This document shows positions 9,761-17,712 of a stretch of DNA of 64,000 nucleotides, in pieces. The stretch spans positions 6,294-70,293 of the forward strand of contig CAZQJC010000221.1 of assembly GCA_964593795.1 (NCBI GenBank), given 5' to 3'. The stretch is from JAHFDS01 sp964593795 (GTDB taxonomy: Bacteria > Myxococcota_A > Polyangia > JAHFDS01). The translations under genes were made by a program, and so were the position numbers. Under the pieces are notes generated by a model. It searched no databases. It had not been told where the DNA came from and saw nothing but the letters and a program-made list of their open reading frames with translations. The first letter of the stretch is position 1, and each line of letters starts with the position of its first letter.

Positions 9761-10903
9761 TCAGCCGCGGACGAGGCCGGCCGCTTCCAGCTCGCGCAGG
9801 CCCTCGGCCACGCGGTCCGTCGGGCGCTCGCCCTTGCACCACTCGATGAGCGGCCCGAGCGACTCGGAAAACGCGTGCTCCGCGGAGAACCCGAGGACCT
9901 GCCGAGCCCGCCCGGGATCGGCGACGCAGTGGCGGATGTCGCCCGCGCGGAACTTGCCGAGGCGCTCCGGGGCGATCGCGAGCCCGAGCGCGCGAGAGAG
10001 CGCCTCCCCGACGGCGAGCACGGTGGTCGGCCGGCCCGTGCCGACGTTGAGCGCCTCCGCCCCCGGCAGCTCGCTCTCGGTGGCCATCACGACCGCGCGC
10101 GCCACGTCGCGCACGTCGATGAAGTCGCGGCTCTGCAGGCCATCCTCGAAGACGAGCGGCGGCTGACCGGCGAGGAGGCGCCCGAGGAAGATCGCGGCCA
10201 CGCCGGTGTAGGGGTTCGACAGGCTCTGCCGCGGGCCGAAGACGTTGAAGAAGCGCAGCGCCAGCGTCGGCAACCCATACGCCTTACCGAATGCGATGCA
10301 GAGGTCCTCCTGGTGCTTCTTCGTCGCGGCGTAGACGCTCGTGAGATCGGCGGGCTTGGCCTCGCTCGTGGGCGCGGGCGCGAGGTCCTCGTCGCAGCGC
10401 GCGCACGGCACCTCCCAGCGGTGCGCCGAGAGCCGCGCGTCTTCGCGCGCGCCGGGCTCCGTGCCGCCGCACCTGCCGCAGCGGTAGGCGCCCTCTCCGT
10501 AGAGGCTCATCGAGGAGGCGACCACGAGCCGGCGCAGGTGCCTGGCCCGGGGGACCAGCGCCTCGAGGAGGATCCCCGTGCCGTGGCAGTTCGACAGCGT
10601 GTAGTAGGCCGGCTGGTACATCGACTGGCCGACGCCCACGGTCGCGGCGAGGTGCACGACGCGCGTCCCGTCGTCGAGCGCGCGCCCGACCTCCACCGGG
10701 CACGTGACGTCGCCGAGGTGGAAGCGCACCCGGCCGGCGCGCACGTGGCCCTCGATGTGCCTGGGCGTCGCGGCGCCCCCGCCGTGGACCTGCGGGTCGA
10801 GGCTGTCGAGGACCGTGACGTCGTGGCCGCGATCGACGAGCCGGTCGACCACGAACGAGCCGATGAAGCCGGCGCCGCCGGTCACGAGGACACGCTCCGT
10901 CAC
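9761..10903 (-). CDS. NAD-dependent sugar epimerase with zinc-ribbon insertion (dTDP-L-rhamnose 4-epimerase-like)
   Basis: A 380-residue extended SDR. TGGAGFIGS (8-16) binds NAD, SSMSLYGEG (130-138) holds the catalytic Ser, and YAATK (191-195) supplies Tyr191 and Lys195. Between them is a four-Cys insertion: Cys142-x2-Cys145 and Cys167-x2-Cys170, followed by PAPTSE. The same insertion with a CPxC and a PTSE-like stretch is a feature of dTDP-L-rhamnose 4-epimerases as known from Burkholderia, so C4 epimerisation of a nucleotide deoxyhexose is the best guess. The GTG start overlaps the hisF stop (GTGA). It is the last gene of the 9-kb minus-strand operon. Confidence 0.8.
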   Translation of the reverse strand: MTERVLVTGGAGFIGSFVVDRLVDRGHDVTVLDSLDPQVHGGGAATPRHIEGHVRAGRVRFHLGDVTCPVEVGRALDDGTRVVHLAATVGVGQSMYQPAYYTLSNCHGTGILLEALVPRARHLRRLVVASSMSLYGEGAYRCGRCGGTEPGAREDARLSAHRWEVPCARCDEDLAPAPTSEAKPADLTSVYAATKKHQEDLCIAFGKAYGLPTLALRFFNVFGPRQSLSNPYTGVAAIFLGRLLAGQPPLVFEDGLQSRDFIDVRDVARAVVMATESELPGAEALNVGTGRPTTVLAVGEALSRALGLAIAPERLGKFRAGDIRHCVADPGRARQVLGFSAEHAFSESLGPLIEWCKGERPTDRVAEGLRELEAAGLVRG

Positions 10904-11679
10904 GTCGGGAGCTCCCTGACCACGACGCCGCGCGCGGCGAGGAAGCGCTTGGCCTCGGGGATCGTGTGCTCGCGAAAGTGGAAGAGCGACGCCACGAGCA
11001 CCGCATCGGCGCCCGCGGCGAGACCCTCGGCGAGGTGCTCGAGCGTGCCAGCGCCGCCCGAGGCGATGACGGGCACGCCCACGCACGAGGTGACGGCCCG
11101 GAGCAGCTCGAGGTCGTAGCCAGCGCGCGTGCCGTCGCGGTCCATGCTCGTCAGCAGGAGCTCTCCGGCGCCATTTTCAGCCATGCGCACGCACCATTCG
11201 ATCGCGTCGAGCTCGGTGGCCTTGCGCCCGCCGTGCGTGAACACGCGCCAGCGCGCACCGTCCCGCTTGGCGTCGACCGCCACCACGATGGCCTGCGCCC
11301 CGAACCGATCCGCCGCGCGCGCCACGAGCGTCGGGTCCTCGACCACGGCCGTGTTCATCGCGACCTTGTCGGCCCCGGCGAGCAAGAGGCGCCGCACGTC
11401 CTCGACCGTGCGCACCCCGCCGCCCACGGACAGCGGCATCATCACGCGCTCGGCGACGCGCGCGACCACGTGGTCGATCGTCTCGCGCCCCTCGTGCGAC
11501 GCGGTGATGTCGAGGAACGTGAGCTCGTCCGCACCCTCGGCGTCGTAGCGCTCCGCGGCCTCCACCGGATCGCCGGCGTCGCGCAGGCCCTCGAAGTTGA
11601 CGCCCTTGACCACGCGCCCGTCCCGCACGTCGAGGCACGGGATGATGCGCTTGGCGAGGGTGCTCGGTCGGGTGGTCAT
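10900..11679 (-). CDS. hisF: Imidazole glycerol phosphate synthase, cyclase subunit
   Basis: A 259-residue TIM barrel that with HisH turns PRFAR and ammonia into IGP and AICAR. The catalytic aspartates are in IIPCLDV and VVAVDAKRDG. Phosphate-binding loops are SVGGGVRT and VIASGGAGT. It resembles the true histidine enzyme rather than the shorter HisF2 copies used in sugar amination, whose N-terminus differs. The ATG at 11679 overlaps the stop of the FkbM methyltransferase gene (ATGA). Its own stop overlaps the epimerase start. Finding it separated from hisA by a glycan-type methyltransferase is unusual. Confidence 0.93.
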   Translation of the reverse strand: MTTRPSTLAKRIIPCLDVRDGRVVKGVNFEGLRDAGDPVEAAERYDAEGADELTFLDITASHEGRETIDHVVARVAERVMMPLSVGGGVRTVEDVRRLLLAGADKVAMNTAVVEDPTLVARAADRFGAQAIVVAVDAKRDGARWRVFTHGGRKATELDAIEWCVRMAENGAGELLLTSMDRDGTRAGYDLELLRAVTSCVGVPVIASGGAGTLEHLAEGLAAGADAVLVASLFHFREHTIPEAKRFLAARGVVVRELPT

Positions 11680-12578
11680 CGCCGCAGCAGGGCCTCGGGA
11701 TCCGTCGTGGTCAGCAGGTAGTTCAGCCATTCGGGGTGGCCCACGATGCGATCCTGGCGCACCGGCCCGCCGGGCGTGAGGAGAAAGTACCGGTAGCCGA
11801 AGGGGCCGAGGATGCGCTCGAGCGCGGGGCCGTCCGCGCGATCGAGCACCTCACAGACGATGGTGGGCCGGTGCTCGTCGAGGATGCGCCGCATGCCAGC
11901 GAGCACGTCGGGCTCCGTCGTCTCCGTGTCGATCTTCACGAGGTCGATCGGCCCGCGACCGGCGAGGTGCTCGTCGAGCGTGACGCAGGTGACGCGGAGC
12001 GGGCGCACCTCACCGCCGGATCCGACCATGAACTGGCGCGACAGGCTGACGCTCGACGGCAGGAGGGTCGACGCCGGGCCCGTCCAGAGGTCGACCTCCC
12101 CGGGCTCGCGCCCGACCGCCGCGCGGACGCACTCGACGTTCTGCAGGCCGTTCTCTCGTACGTTGCGCTCGAGGCGCTCGAACATGGCGGGAACGGGCTC
12201 GAAGGCGATCACCTGCCCGCCGGGGTTGGCGTGGGCGGCGAGCAGCGCGAAGTAGCCCACGTAGGCGCCGACGTCGAGGGTCCTTCGCGACCGGCTCGCC
12301 AGCTCGAAGAAGAGCGTGGTCGTCTCGGGCTCGTAGCCGGCCATCCCGCGCCAGAAGAGCTGCGTCGAGATCCAGTCGTCGGCGCGGGACCATAGCGCGA
12401 GCACGTGGCCATTCGGCAGGCGGACCTCCGTCCGGCCCGCGCGGTGCACGTGCTTGACGATCCACTCGGGCCGCAGGCCGCCCGCTGCGTCCAGCAGCGC
12501 ACGCGCTGGCCCCGTCAGCAGGGGGTTGACCCTCGGCGAGGCCCGCGCGTCCCGGATCAGCTTCGAGACGGCGCCCAT
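11676..12578 (-). CDS. FkbM-family SAM-dependent methyltransferase
   Basis: A 300-residue enzyme of the FkbM type, usually an O-methyltransferase acting on sugars or polyketides. SAM-binding residues are in TLDVGAYVGYFALLAA and VIAFEPVPAMFERL. The C-terminal family signature DLVKIDTETTEPDVLAGM is clear. The ATG at 12578 shares its first base with the TGA of hisA (TGATG), and the stop overlaps hisF by 4 bp, so it is translated as part of the his/glycan operon. The likely role is methylating a residue of the surface polysaccharide made by neighbours; a histidine-related role is not supported. Confidence 0.85.
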   Translation of the reverse strand: MGAVSKLIRDARASPRVNPLLTGPARALLDAAGGLRPEWIVKHVHRAGRTEVRLPNGHVLALWSRADDWISTQLFWRGMAGYEPETTTLFFELASRSRRTLDVGAYVGYFALLAAHANPGGQVIAFEPVPAMFERLERNVRENGLQNVECVRAAVGREPGEVDLWTGPASTLLPSSVSLSRQFMVGSGGEVRPLRVTCVTLDEHLAGRGPIDLVKIDTETTEPDVLAGMRRILDEHRPTIVCEVLDRADGPALERILGPFGYRYFLLTPGGPVRQDRIVGHPEWLNYLLTTTDPEALLRR

Positions 12579-13288
12579 CAGGCGCACGCCAGCGCCTCGG
12601 CGAGAGTGACCTTGCCCTCGTACAGCGCGCGGCCGAGGACGCATTCCTGGATGCCGGCGGCCCGCAACTCGTGCAGGTGGGCGACGCTGCCGACGCCGCC
12701 CGAGGCGATGACGGGGATCTGCACCGCGCGCTGCAGGGCGGCGGTCGCCTCGACGTTCGGGCCGACGCCGAGCCCGTCGCGCCGGACGTCCGTGTAGAGG
12801 ACCGCGGCCGCGCCCACGCTCGCGGCCTCGCGCGCGAGGTCGACCACCGAACGATCGGAGGCCGCAGTCCAGCCGCGCGTCAGCACGCGGCCGTCTCTTC
12901 CGTCGACGGCCACCACGATGCGACCCGGATGACGCGCGCAGAGCGATGCGAGCAGGGCCGCGTCCTCCGCGACCGCCGTCCCGAGCACCACCCGATCGGC
13001 CCCGAGCGCCACGAGGTGCGCGACCGCCTCCGCCGTCCGGAGGCCGCCCCCGATCTGCAGCGGCACACGCGCTCGCGCGATGAGCCGCGCGAGGAGCGCA
13101 GCTTGCCCAGGCGGGCCATCGAAGGCGCCGTCCAGGTCGACCAGGTGGACCCGGCGCGCGCCGCCCGCCGCGAGCTCGTCGAGCACCTCGGCCGGATCGT
13201 CGCGGTACACGACCGCGGACTCACGCCGCCCCTCGGCGAGGCGGACGACCTTGCCCCCGAGCAGATCGATCGCGGGGATCACCTCCAT
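12578..13288 (-). CDS. hisA: ProFAR isomerase (1-(5-phosphoribosyl)-5-[(5-phosphoribosylamino)methylideneamino]imidazole-4-carboxamide isomerase)
   Basis: A 236-residue TIM-barrel enzyme for the fourth step of histidine synthesis, an Amadori rearrangement of ProFAR to PRFAR. Motifs: VIPAIDLLGGKVVRL with the catalytic Asp, LQIGGGLRT, VAVDGRDG, TDVRRDG with the second catalytic Asp, and VIASGGVGS. Length is typical. The ATG at 13288 overlaps the hisH TGA by one base (TGATG). Its presence shows that the neighbouring hisH and hisF serve histidine synthesis rather than sugar amination alone. Confidence 0.93.
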   Translation of the reverse strand: MEVIPAIDLLGGKVVRLAEGRRESAVVYRDDPAEVLDELAAGGARRVHLVDLDGAFDGPPGQAALLARLIARARVPLQIGGGLRTAEAVAHLVALGADRVVLGTAVAEDAALLASLCARHPGRIVVAVDGRDGRVLTRGWTAASDRSVVDLAREAASVGAAAVLYTDVRRDGLGVGPNVEATAALQRAVQIPVIASGGVGSVAHLHELRAAGIQECVLGRALYEGKVTLAEALACA

Positions 13289-13902
13289 CACGAGACCTCC
13301 AGCCAGCGCCGCAGGAACGCGAGCCCCGCGGCCTGGCTCTTCTCCGGGTGGAACTGGCACGCGAGGATCGGGCCCTGCCGGACCGCGGCGACGACGCCGC
13401 CCACGCCGTAGTCGCAGTCGAGCGCGACCACGGTGCGAGACGCGGGCACCACGCGGTACGAGTGCACGAAGTAGAAGCGCTCCCCTTCGGGTGCGAGCGC
13501 CGGCGCGGCGCCAGCGGCGGCGTGGACGGCGTTCCAGCCCATGTGCGGCACCTTCTCGCCCGGCCGCGCGACGATGCGCTCGACGCGCCCCGGCAGGGCG
13601 CCGAGGCCCGCGAAGCGGCCCCCCTCGTCGCTCTCGTCGAAGAGCACCTGCATGCCCAGGCAGATCCCGAGGAAGGGCCGTCCCCGCGCGAGGTAGGCGC
13701 GCAAGGCGGGACCGAGCGGGCCGCCGAGGGCCGCGGCGCAGTCGCGAAACGCACCTTGCCCCGGGAAGACCAGCCGCTCCGCGGCTTCCACGGAGGCGGG
13801 CACCGAGGACACCACGGCCTCGGCCCCCGCGCGCTCGAGGGCCCGCGCGACGCTCGCGAGGTTGCCCATCCCGACGTCCACGACGGTGACGCGAGGCTTC
13901 AT
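13288..13902 (-). CDS. hisH: Imidazole glycerol phosphate synthase, glutamine amidotransferase subunit
   Basis: A 204-residue class I glutamine amidotransferase that gives HisF ammonia from glutamine. The nucleophile is in PFLGICLGMQ (Cys) and the His-Glu pair in CQFHPEKS. VDVGMGNLASV and VPHMGWN are family hallmarks. The ATG at 13902 overlaps the stop of the upstream membrane-protein gene (ATGA); the stop shares a base with the hisA start. Confidence 0.93.
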   Translation of the reverse strand: MKPRVTVVDVGMGNLASVARALERAGAEAVVSSVPASVEAAERLVFPGQGAFRDCAAALGGPLGPALRAYLARGRPFLGICLGMQVLFDESDEGGRFAGLGALPGRVERIVARPGEKVPHMGWNAVHAAAGAAPALAPEGERFYFVHSYRVVPASRTVVALDCDYGVGGVVAAVRQGPILACQFHPEKSQAAGLAFLRRWLEVS

Positions 13903-15140
13903 GGACCGAGCACGCGGCGCGGATCGATGCCGCTCCTCTTGCACTTGCGGAGGAACTGGCCCACCGCCACGAAGGCGAGCAGGTAGATGACGATCTGCGC
14001 GCGCATGCGGAACGCCGTGCCGACGTTGCCGGCGACGAGCGCGTAGGCCGGGGTGAGGAGCGCCGCGAAGAGGACCATCGGAGAGACCCGATCGAAGCGC
14101 CATCGGACGGCGAAACGCAAGCCTGCCCAGAGTGCCGGCACGAACGACCACCAGACGAGGAGCTCCGGGAGCGTCGCGATGGAGCGCGCCGACGTGAACT
14201 GCCATGGGAACGGGCCGAACAGGAGGACCACCATGCCGACCGGAAGGAACCCGAGCGCGCCGCCGGCGGTCGAGGTGTCGACGGCCTTTGCGAATCCGGA
14301 GTCGGCGCCAAGGGCCATGCCTGAGCGATAGTCAGCGACGCGCTCGAGCGAGAGGTCGGCGGTGCTCTCCTGCGCGGAGCCGGCCACGCCCACCACGACG
14401 AGGACGAGCACGAGGGCGCCGGCCGTCACGGCCTGCTTGACGAACCCCGTCGCCGCGCGGAGCCCCGGCGCCACGATCATGGCGCCGAGGACGGCGAGGC
14501 CCGCGAAGTAGAGCATGTAGTAGCGCACCGGCCACACCGCGGCGAGCGGGCCCACGACGCCGACGAGAGCGAGGAGCGAGAAGCGCTCCTTGAGGCGCAT
14601 GCACGAGTACACGGCGAGGCTGACGAGGAACGTCACCACCGTGTCCTTGCTCGCGATGGCGCTCCACATCACCAGCGAGGGGAAGAGCGCCGTCAGCTGG
14701 ACGGTGCGCCGCGCCACCGCCGGGTGGAACGCCATGCGCGTCTGGTGGTACGCGAGCAGGACGAGCAGCGTGCCTAGCAGGGCGTTCAAGGCAGCCGCCG
14801 CCATCGGGTGGTTGCCGACGACGTAGTAGACGGCCCCGGAGACGTAGAAGTAGCCGTAGTTGTGCGGTCGCCCCTCGGCCATGTCGATCGCGGGGCCCCG
14901 ACCCCGCCAGCCGTCGGCCATCGCCATGCCGATGAGCTCGTAGCCGTCGGCGTCGTCGTGATAGATGCGGAGCTCACGCACGACCTCGAAGCTGGTCGCG
15001 AGGCCGAGGCGCAGGAAGAGTGCGATGGCGAGCCAGCGGACGAGCCACTGGGATTCCGCACCCGGCAGCCGGAGCGCGAGCACCGTGCAGAGGACGAGCC
15101 CGCCTCCTCCGAGCACGATGAGGGGGATGAGGAGACTCAC
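13899..15140 (-). CDS. Multi-pass membrane protein, GT-C/ArnT-like candidate glycosyltransferase
   Basis: A 413-residue protein with about 10 hydrophobic segments spread along its length. Near residue 60, just after the second hydrophobic segment, HDDADGYELIG supplies an acidic pair as in the first loop of GT-C glycosyltransferases. HNYGYFYVSGAVYYVVGNHP and a SKDT segment after a hydrophobic stretch fit the same class (family 39/83 or a polymerase-like relative). It may transfer a sugar from a polyprenyl-phosphate donor at the periplasmic face. The GTG at 15140 is 8 nt after the stop of the previous gene with GAGG close by; no better start is in frame. Exact activity is unproven. Confidence 0.6.
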   Translation of the reverse strand: MSLLIPLIVLGGGGLVLCTVLALRLPGAESQWLVRWLAIALFLRLGLATSFEVVRELRIYHDDADGYELIGMAMADGWRGRGPAIDMAEGRPHNYGYFYVSGAVYYVVGNHPMAAAALNALLGTLLVLLAYHQTRMAFHPAVARRTVQLTALFPSLVMWSAIASKDTVVTFLVSLAVYSCMRLKERFSLLALVGVVGPLAAVWPVRYYMLYFAGLAVLGAMIVAPGLRAATGFVKQAVTAGALVLVLVVVGVAGSAQESTADLSLERVADYRSGMALGADSGFAKAVDTSTAGGALGFLPVGMVVLLFGPFPWQFTSARSIATLPELLVWWSFVPALWAGLRFAVRWRFDRVSPMVLFAALLTPAYALVAGNVGTAFRMRAQIVIYLLAFVAVGQFLRKCKRSGIDPRRVLGP

Positions 15141-15148
15141 CGCCTCGA

Positions 15149-16009
15149 TTATCCGCGCGCGAACCCGTCTTGTCGAAGCGCCGCGGCGTCGCGGTAGGTG
15201 ACGAGGCCTGACGAGCCGGCCTCGAAGACCGCGCGCGTCGCAGGGTCGAGGAGCGCGCGGCCCTCGGCGACCGCGGTGGCGTAGATGCCGGGCTGAAGGG
15301 CGGCGAGCGCGGGCGAGGGGCGAATCGGGTGCACCATGAGCTCGAGCACCTGGCACGGGGCGCGCGCGAGCAGGCGTGCGTAGGCCTGCGGCCCGGGAGG
15401 GTCGAGGTCGTCGAACACGCTCGCGAAGCCGTCGGCGACGAAGGGCGCCCCGGCGCTGACCGCGCGCCGGCAGAGCAGATCGAGGAGCAGGCGCGGGAGC
15501 ACCGAGCGGAGGCGCGGGACGTGGTGCGCAAAGGGCACACGCACCGGGAGCGCGCGCGCGCGCGCGCACGCGAGGACGGCGGGCAGGACGCCGGGCAGCA
15601 CCTGGACGTGCTGGTGCCCGTCGAGGTGGGTGGGGCGGACGCCGAGCTCGGCGAGCCGATCGAGCTGCGCCGCGAGCTCTCGCGCCACGTCGTCCCGTGA
15701 CACGCGACCGGCGAGCGCCCGGACTGTGAGCGCGGCCTGTCCGTGGAGGCGTCCAGCTCCGTCGACGAGGGTCGGCACGGAGCGCGGCGAGCAGATGGGG
15801 CGGCCGAGCGTGAGGTTGAAGTGCAGGCCCACCCCCAGGCGCGGCAGGCTCGCGGCCATCCGGGCGGCGTGCTCGCTCGCGGGGGCCGCAGCGAACAGCG
15901 TCGCGCTCGAGAGCGTGCCCGCCTCGTGGGCCGCGGCCACGGCGTCGTTGACCTCGGGCGCGAGCCCGAAGTCGTCGGCGTTCACGATGAGCAGGGGCCT
16001 CGCCGTCAA
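15149..16009 (-). CDS. YdjC/ChbG-family carbohydrate deacetylase
   Basis: A 286-residue enzyme of the YdjC fold, expected to remove N-acetyl groups from sugars. Motifs are IVNADDFGL with the metal-binding Asp pair near the N-terminus, GLHFNLTLG, and HLDGHQHVQV with metal-binding His. The TTG start at 16009 overlaps the TGA of the methyltransferase as TTGA, mirroring the other junctions of this operon. In glycan clusters such enzymes deacetylate lipid-linked or nucleotide-linked GlcNAc. A (GC)9 tract lies inside the gene at 15550-15567 and could be prone to slippage. Confidence 0.85.
   Translation of the reverse strand: MTARPLLIVNADDFGLAPEVNDAVAAAHEAGTLSSATLFAAAPASEHAARMAASLPRLGVGLHFNLTLGRPICSPRSVPTLVDGAGRLHGQAALTVRALAGRVSRDDVARELAAQLDRLAELGVRPTHLDGHQHVQVLPGVLPAVLACARARALPVRVPFAHHVPRLRSVLPRLLLDLLCRRAVSAGAPFVADGFASVFDDLDPPGPQAYARLLARAPCQVLELMVHPIRPSPALAALQPGIYATAVAEGRALLDPATRAVFEAGSSGLVTYRDAAALRQDGFARG
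15550..15567. repeat. (GC)9 dinucleotide tract inside the YdjC gene
   Basis: Eighteen bases of strictly alternating G and C, coding for alternating Ala and Arg on the minus strand (CARARAL region). Such tracts can adopt Z-DNA and slip in replication. Loss or gain of one unit would shift the frame of the deacetylase. Confidence 0.6.
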
Positions 16010-16770
16010 GGCACGCGCGCCACGGCCAGCAGGTGGTTCGACAGCTCGCGCAGCAGCGGCGCGGCCGCGCCGCTCCACAGTCGCCGATCGAGCGGCGCCC
16101 AGCGGCGGAGCAGCGTCGGGACCAGCGCCGGCGCCAGGCGATCGAGCCAGGTGAACGGACCGAGGAATCGCCCGTCGACCTCCACGTCGGAGAAGCCCGC
16201 CGCGGTGAGCGCGCGCGCAAGGCCGCTCGCCGACGTGAAGAACTGCCGAAGCGGCGTCAGGCCCGGCACCGGCAGGCGCGCGGCGACCTGGTTGATCGCG
16301 GCGTAGCCGTGCAGGGCCCAGCGGGGCGCGGCGGTGACGATCGCGAGCCCGCCGGGGCGCAGCACGCGCCGCAGCTCCGCGAGCGCGGGCGCGGCGTCCG
16401 GCAGGTAGCGCACGACCTCGATCGAGATCGCGACGTCCACGCTGGCCGTCCGGATCGGCAACGCGCGCACGTCCGCGCGCACGACCGGCTGACCAGCGGC
16501 CCGGGCGTGGCCGAGCATCTGCGCCGCGCCGTCGAGGCCCACCGGCCGGAACCCGAGGTGTGCCAGCCAGCCGAGCCAGAAGCCCGCGCCGCAGCCGGCG
16601 TCGATCGCGAGCCGCCCGCGTCCCTCGCCGAGGCGCTCGGCCATCCAGCGCGCGACCTCGGCGCGGCCGTAGTGAAAGGCCGAACGGAAGGGATCTCCGC
16701 CGCCGAGCTCCTCGTAGCGTCGCGCGAACAGGGCGGCCTGATCGTCGTGCACGGCAATGGCGTCCGCCAC
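16006..16770 (-). CDS. Class I SAM-dependent methyltransferase
   Basis: A 254-residue methyltransferase. The SAM motif is AIDAGCGAGFWLGWLA, followed by the acidic ribose-binding residue in PVGLDGAAQML, VRADVRALPI and VAISIEVVRYLPD. LRRVLRPGGLAIVT is the usual post-motif III block. The GTG at 16770 is 9 nt after the stop of the upstream methyltransferase. It is probably a sugar or lipid-carrier methyltransferase of the polysaccharide pathway. Acceptor unknown. Confidence 0.82.
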   Translation of the reverse strand: MADAIAVHDDQAALFARRYEELGGGDPFRSAFHYGRAEVARWMAERLGEGRGRLAIDAGCGAGFWLGWLAHLGFRPVGLDGAAQMLGHARAAGQPVVRADVRALPIRTASVDVAISIEVVRYLPDAAPALAELRRVLRPGGLAIVTAAPRWALHGYAAINQVAARLPVPGLTPLRQFFTSASGLARALTAAGFSDVEVDGRFLGPFTWLDRLAPALVPTLLRRWAPLDRRLWSGAAAPLLRELSNHLLAVARVP

Positions 16771-16779
16771 GAGATCAGT

Positions 16780-17712
16780 CTAGTCCGGGCGGCGGGCGCG
16801 GACACGAAGAGTGTCGCCGAGCGCGGCGAGACCCAGCAGCCGGTTGACGGCCTCGATGCCGACGTCGCGCAGCACCTCCACGAGCGCTCCCGCGGCCGCC
16901 GCGGGAGCGGCGGGTGCCACGCCGGCGGGCCCGGGTGCCGTCGCGCGGTCCGATGCCGGTGTCCGCCGCCTCGGGAGCAACGCGCGGAGTCCCTCGAGAT
17001 CGAGCCCGCTCGTCTCGACCGTCACGTCCACGAACCCCGCGCGATCGAGCAACGCCCGAACGCTCGCCGTGGTGAAGAGGTGCAGGTGCTCGTCCGTGAC
17101 CACACGCCAGCGCGACCCGGCGAGGCGCCCGCTCGACCCCCACAGGTTGGGCGTGGTCAAGAAGGCCGTGCCGCCGGGACGCAGGAGCGCGCGCGCCGCG
17201 CGGAGGTACGCGAGCGGATCGGGGAGGTGCTCTATCACCTCGATCGCGACCACCCCATCGAACGACGCCGGCGAAAACGGCACCGTCTGGAGGTCGCCCT
17301 CGTGCAGCCGCTCACCGAGCGAGGGCCGCAGGAGCGCGCAGCAGGACGCGGACACCTCCGTCGCCCACATCTGCCGCCCCGTGGAGGCGGCCGCTCGCAC
17401 GAGGTGACCGGCGCCGCAGCCGATCTCGAGCAGTCGGCCCTCGGGCAGCGTGCGCGCCAGCCGCGCGAGGCGACGCCCGACCAGCGCCGAGGGCGGCCGA
17501 TCGTTCCGGCCCATGTAGTCGTACCAGCGCACGAGGGCCGCGTCGTCGGGCAGCTCGGGCTGGTACCAGGTGCCGCACGCGCAAGCGACGAAGACGAGGG
17601 GCTGCTCGCGGATGTCTCGCTTTCCGTGCGGGCGGTGCGTGGCCACCACCGCCCGCGACCCGCAGGCCGGGCACGCGCGCGCGGCCGTCGGGGGCGTCCC
17701 GGCGGCGCTCAC
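16780..17712 (-). CDS. Class I SAM-dependent methyltransferase with N-terminal zinc ribbon
   Basis: A 310-residue protein. Residues about 10-45 contain ACPACGS and FVACACGTWY, a four-Cys zinc-ribbon-like head seen in many glycan methyltransferases. The catalytic domain follows: LLEIGCGAGHLVRAA, VAIEVIEHLPDPL and LLRPGGTAFLTTPN. The C-terminal quarter is Ala/Pro-rich and unlike the core. The start is the GTG at 17712, overlapping the glycosyltransferase stop (GTGA); longer in-frame extensions are antisense shadow. It likely modifies a sugar or a glycan terminus. Confidence 0.82.
   Translation of the reverse strand: MSAAGTPPTAARACPACGSRAVVATHRPHGKRDIREQPLVFVACACGTWYQPELPDDAALVRWYDYMGRNDRPPSALVGRRLARLARTLPEGRLLEIGCGAGHLVRAAASTGRQMWATEVSASCCALLRPSLGERLHEGDLQTVPFSPASFDGVVAIEVIEHLPDPLAYLRAARALLRPGGTAFLTTPNLWGSSGRLAGSRWRVVTDEHLHLFTTASVRALLDRAGFVDVTVETSGLDLEGLRALLPRRRTPASDRATAPGPAGVAPAAPAAAAGALVEVLRDVGIEAVNRLLGLAALGDTLRVRARRPD

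Noticed and set aside
10900..13902. HisH/HisF as sugar-amination enzymes of the WbpG type
   Set aside because: hisA lies between them and both proteins keep full histidine-pathway motifs; no WbpG homologue is seen.
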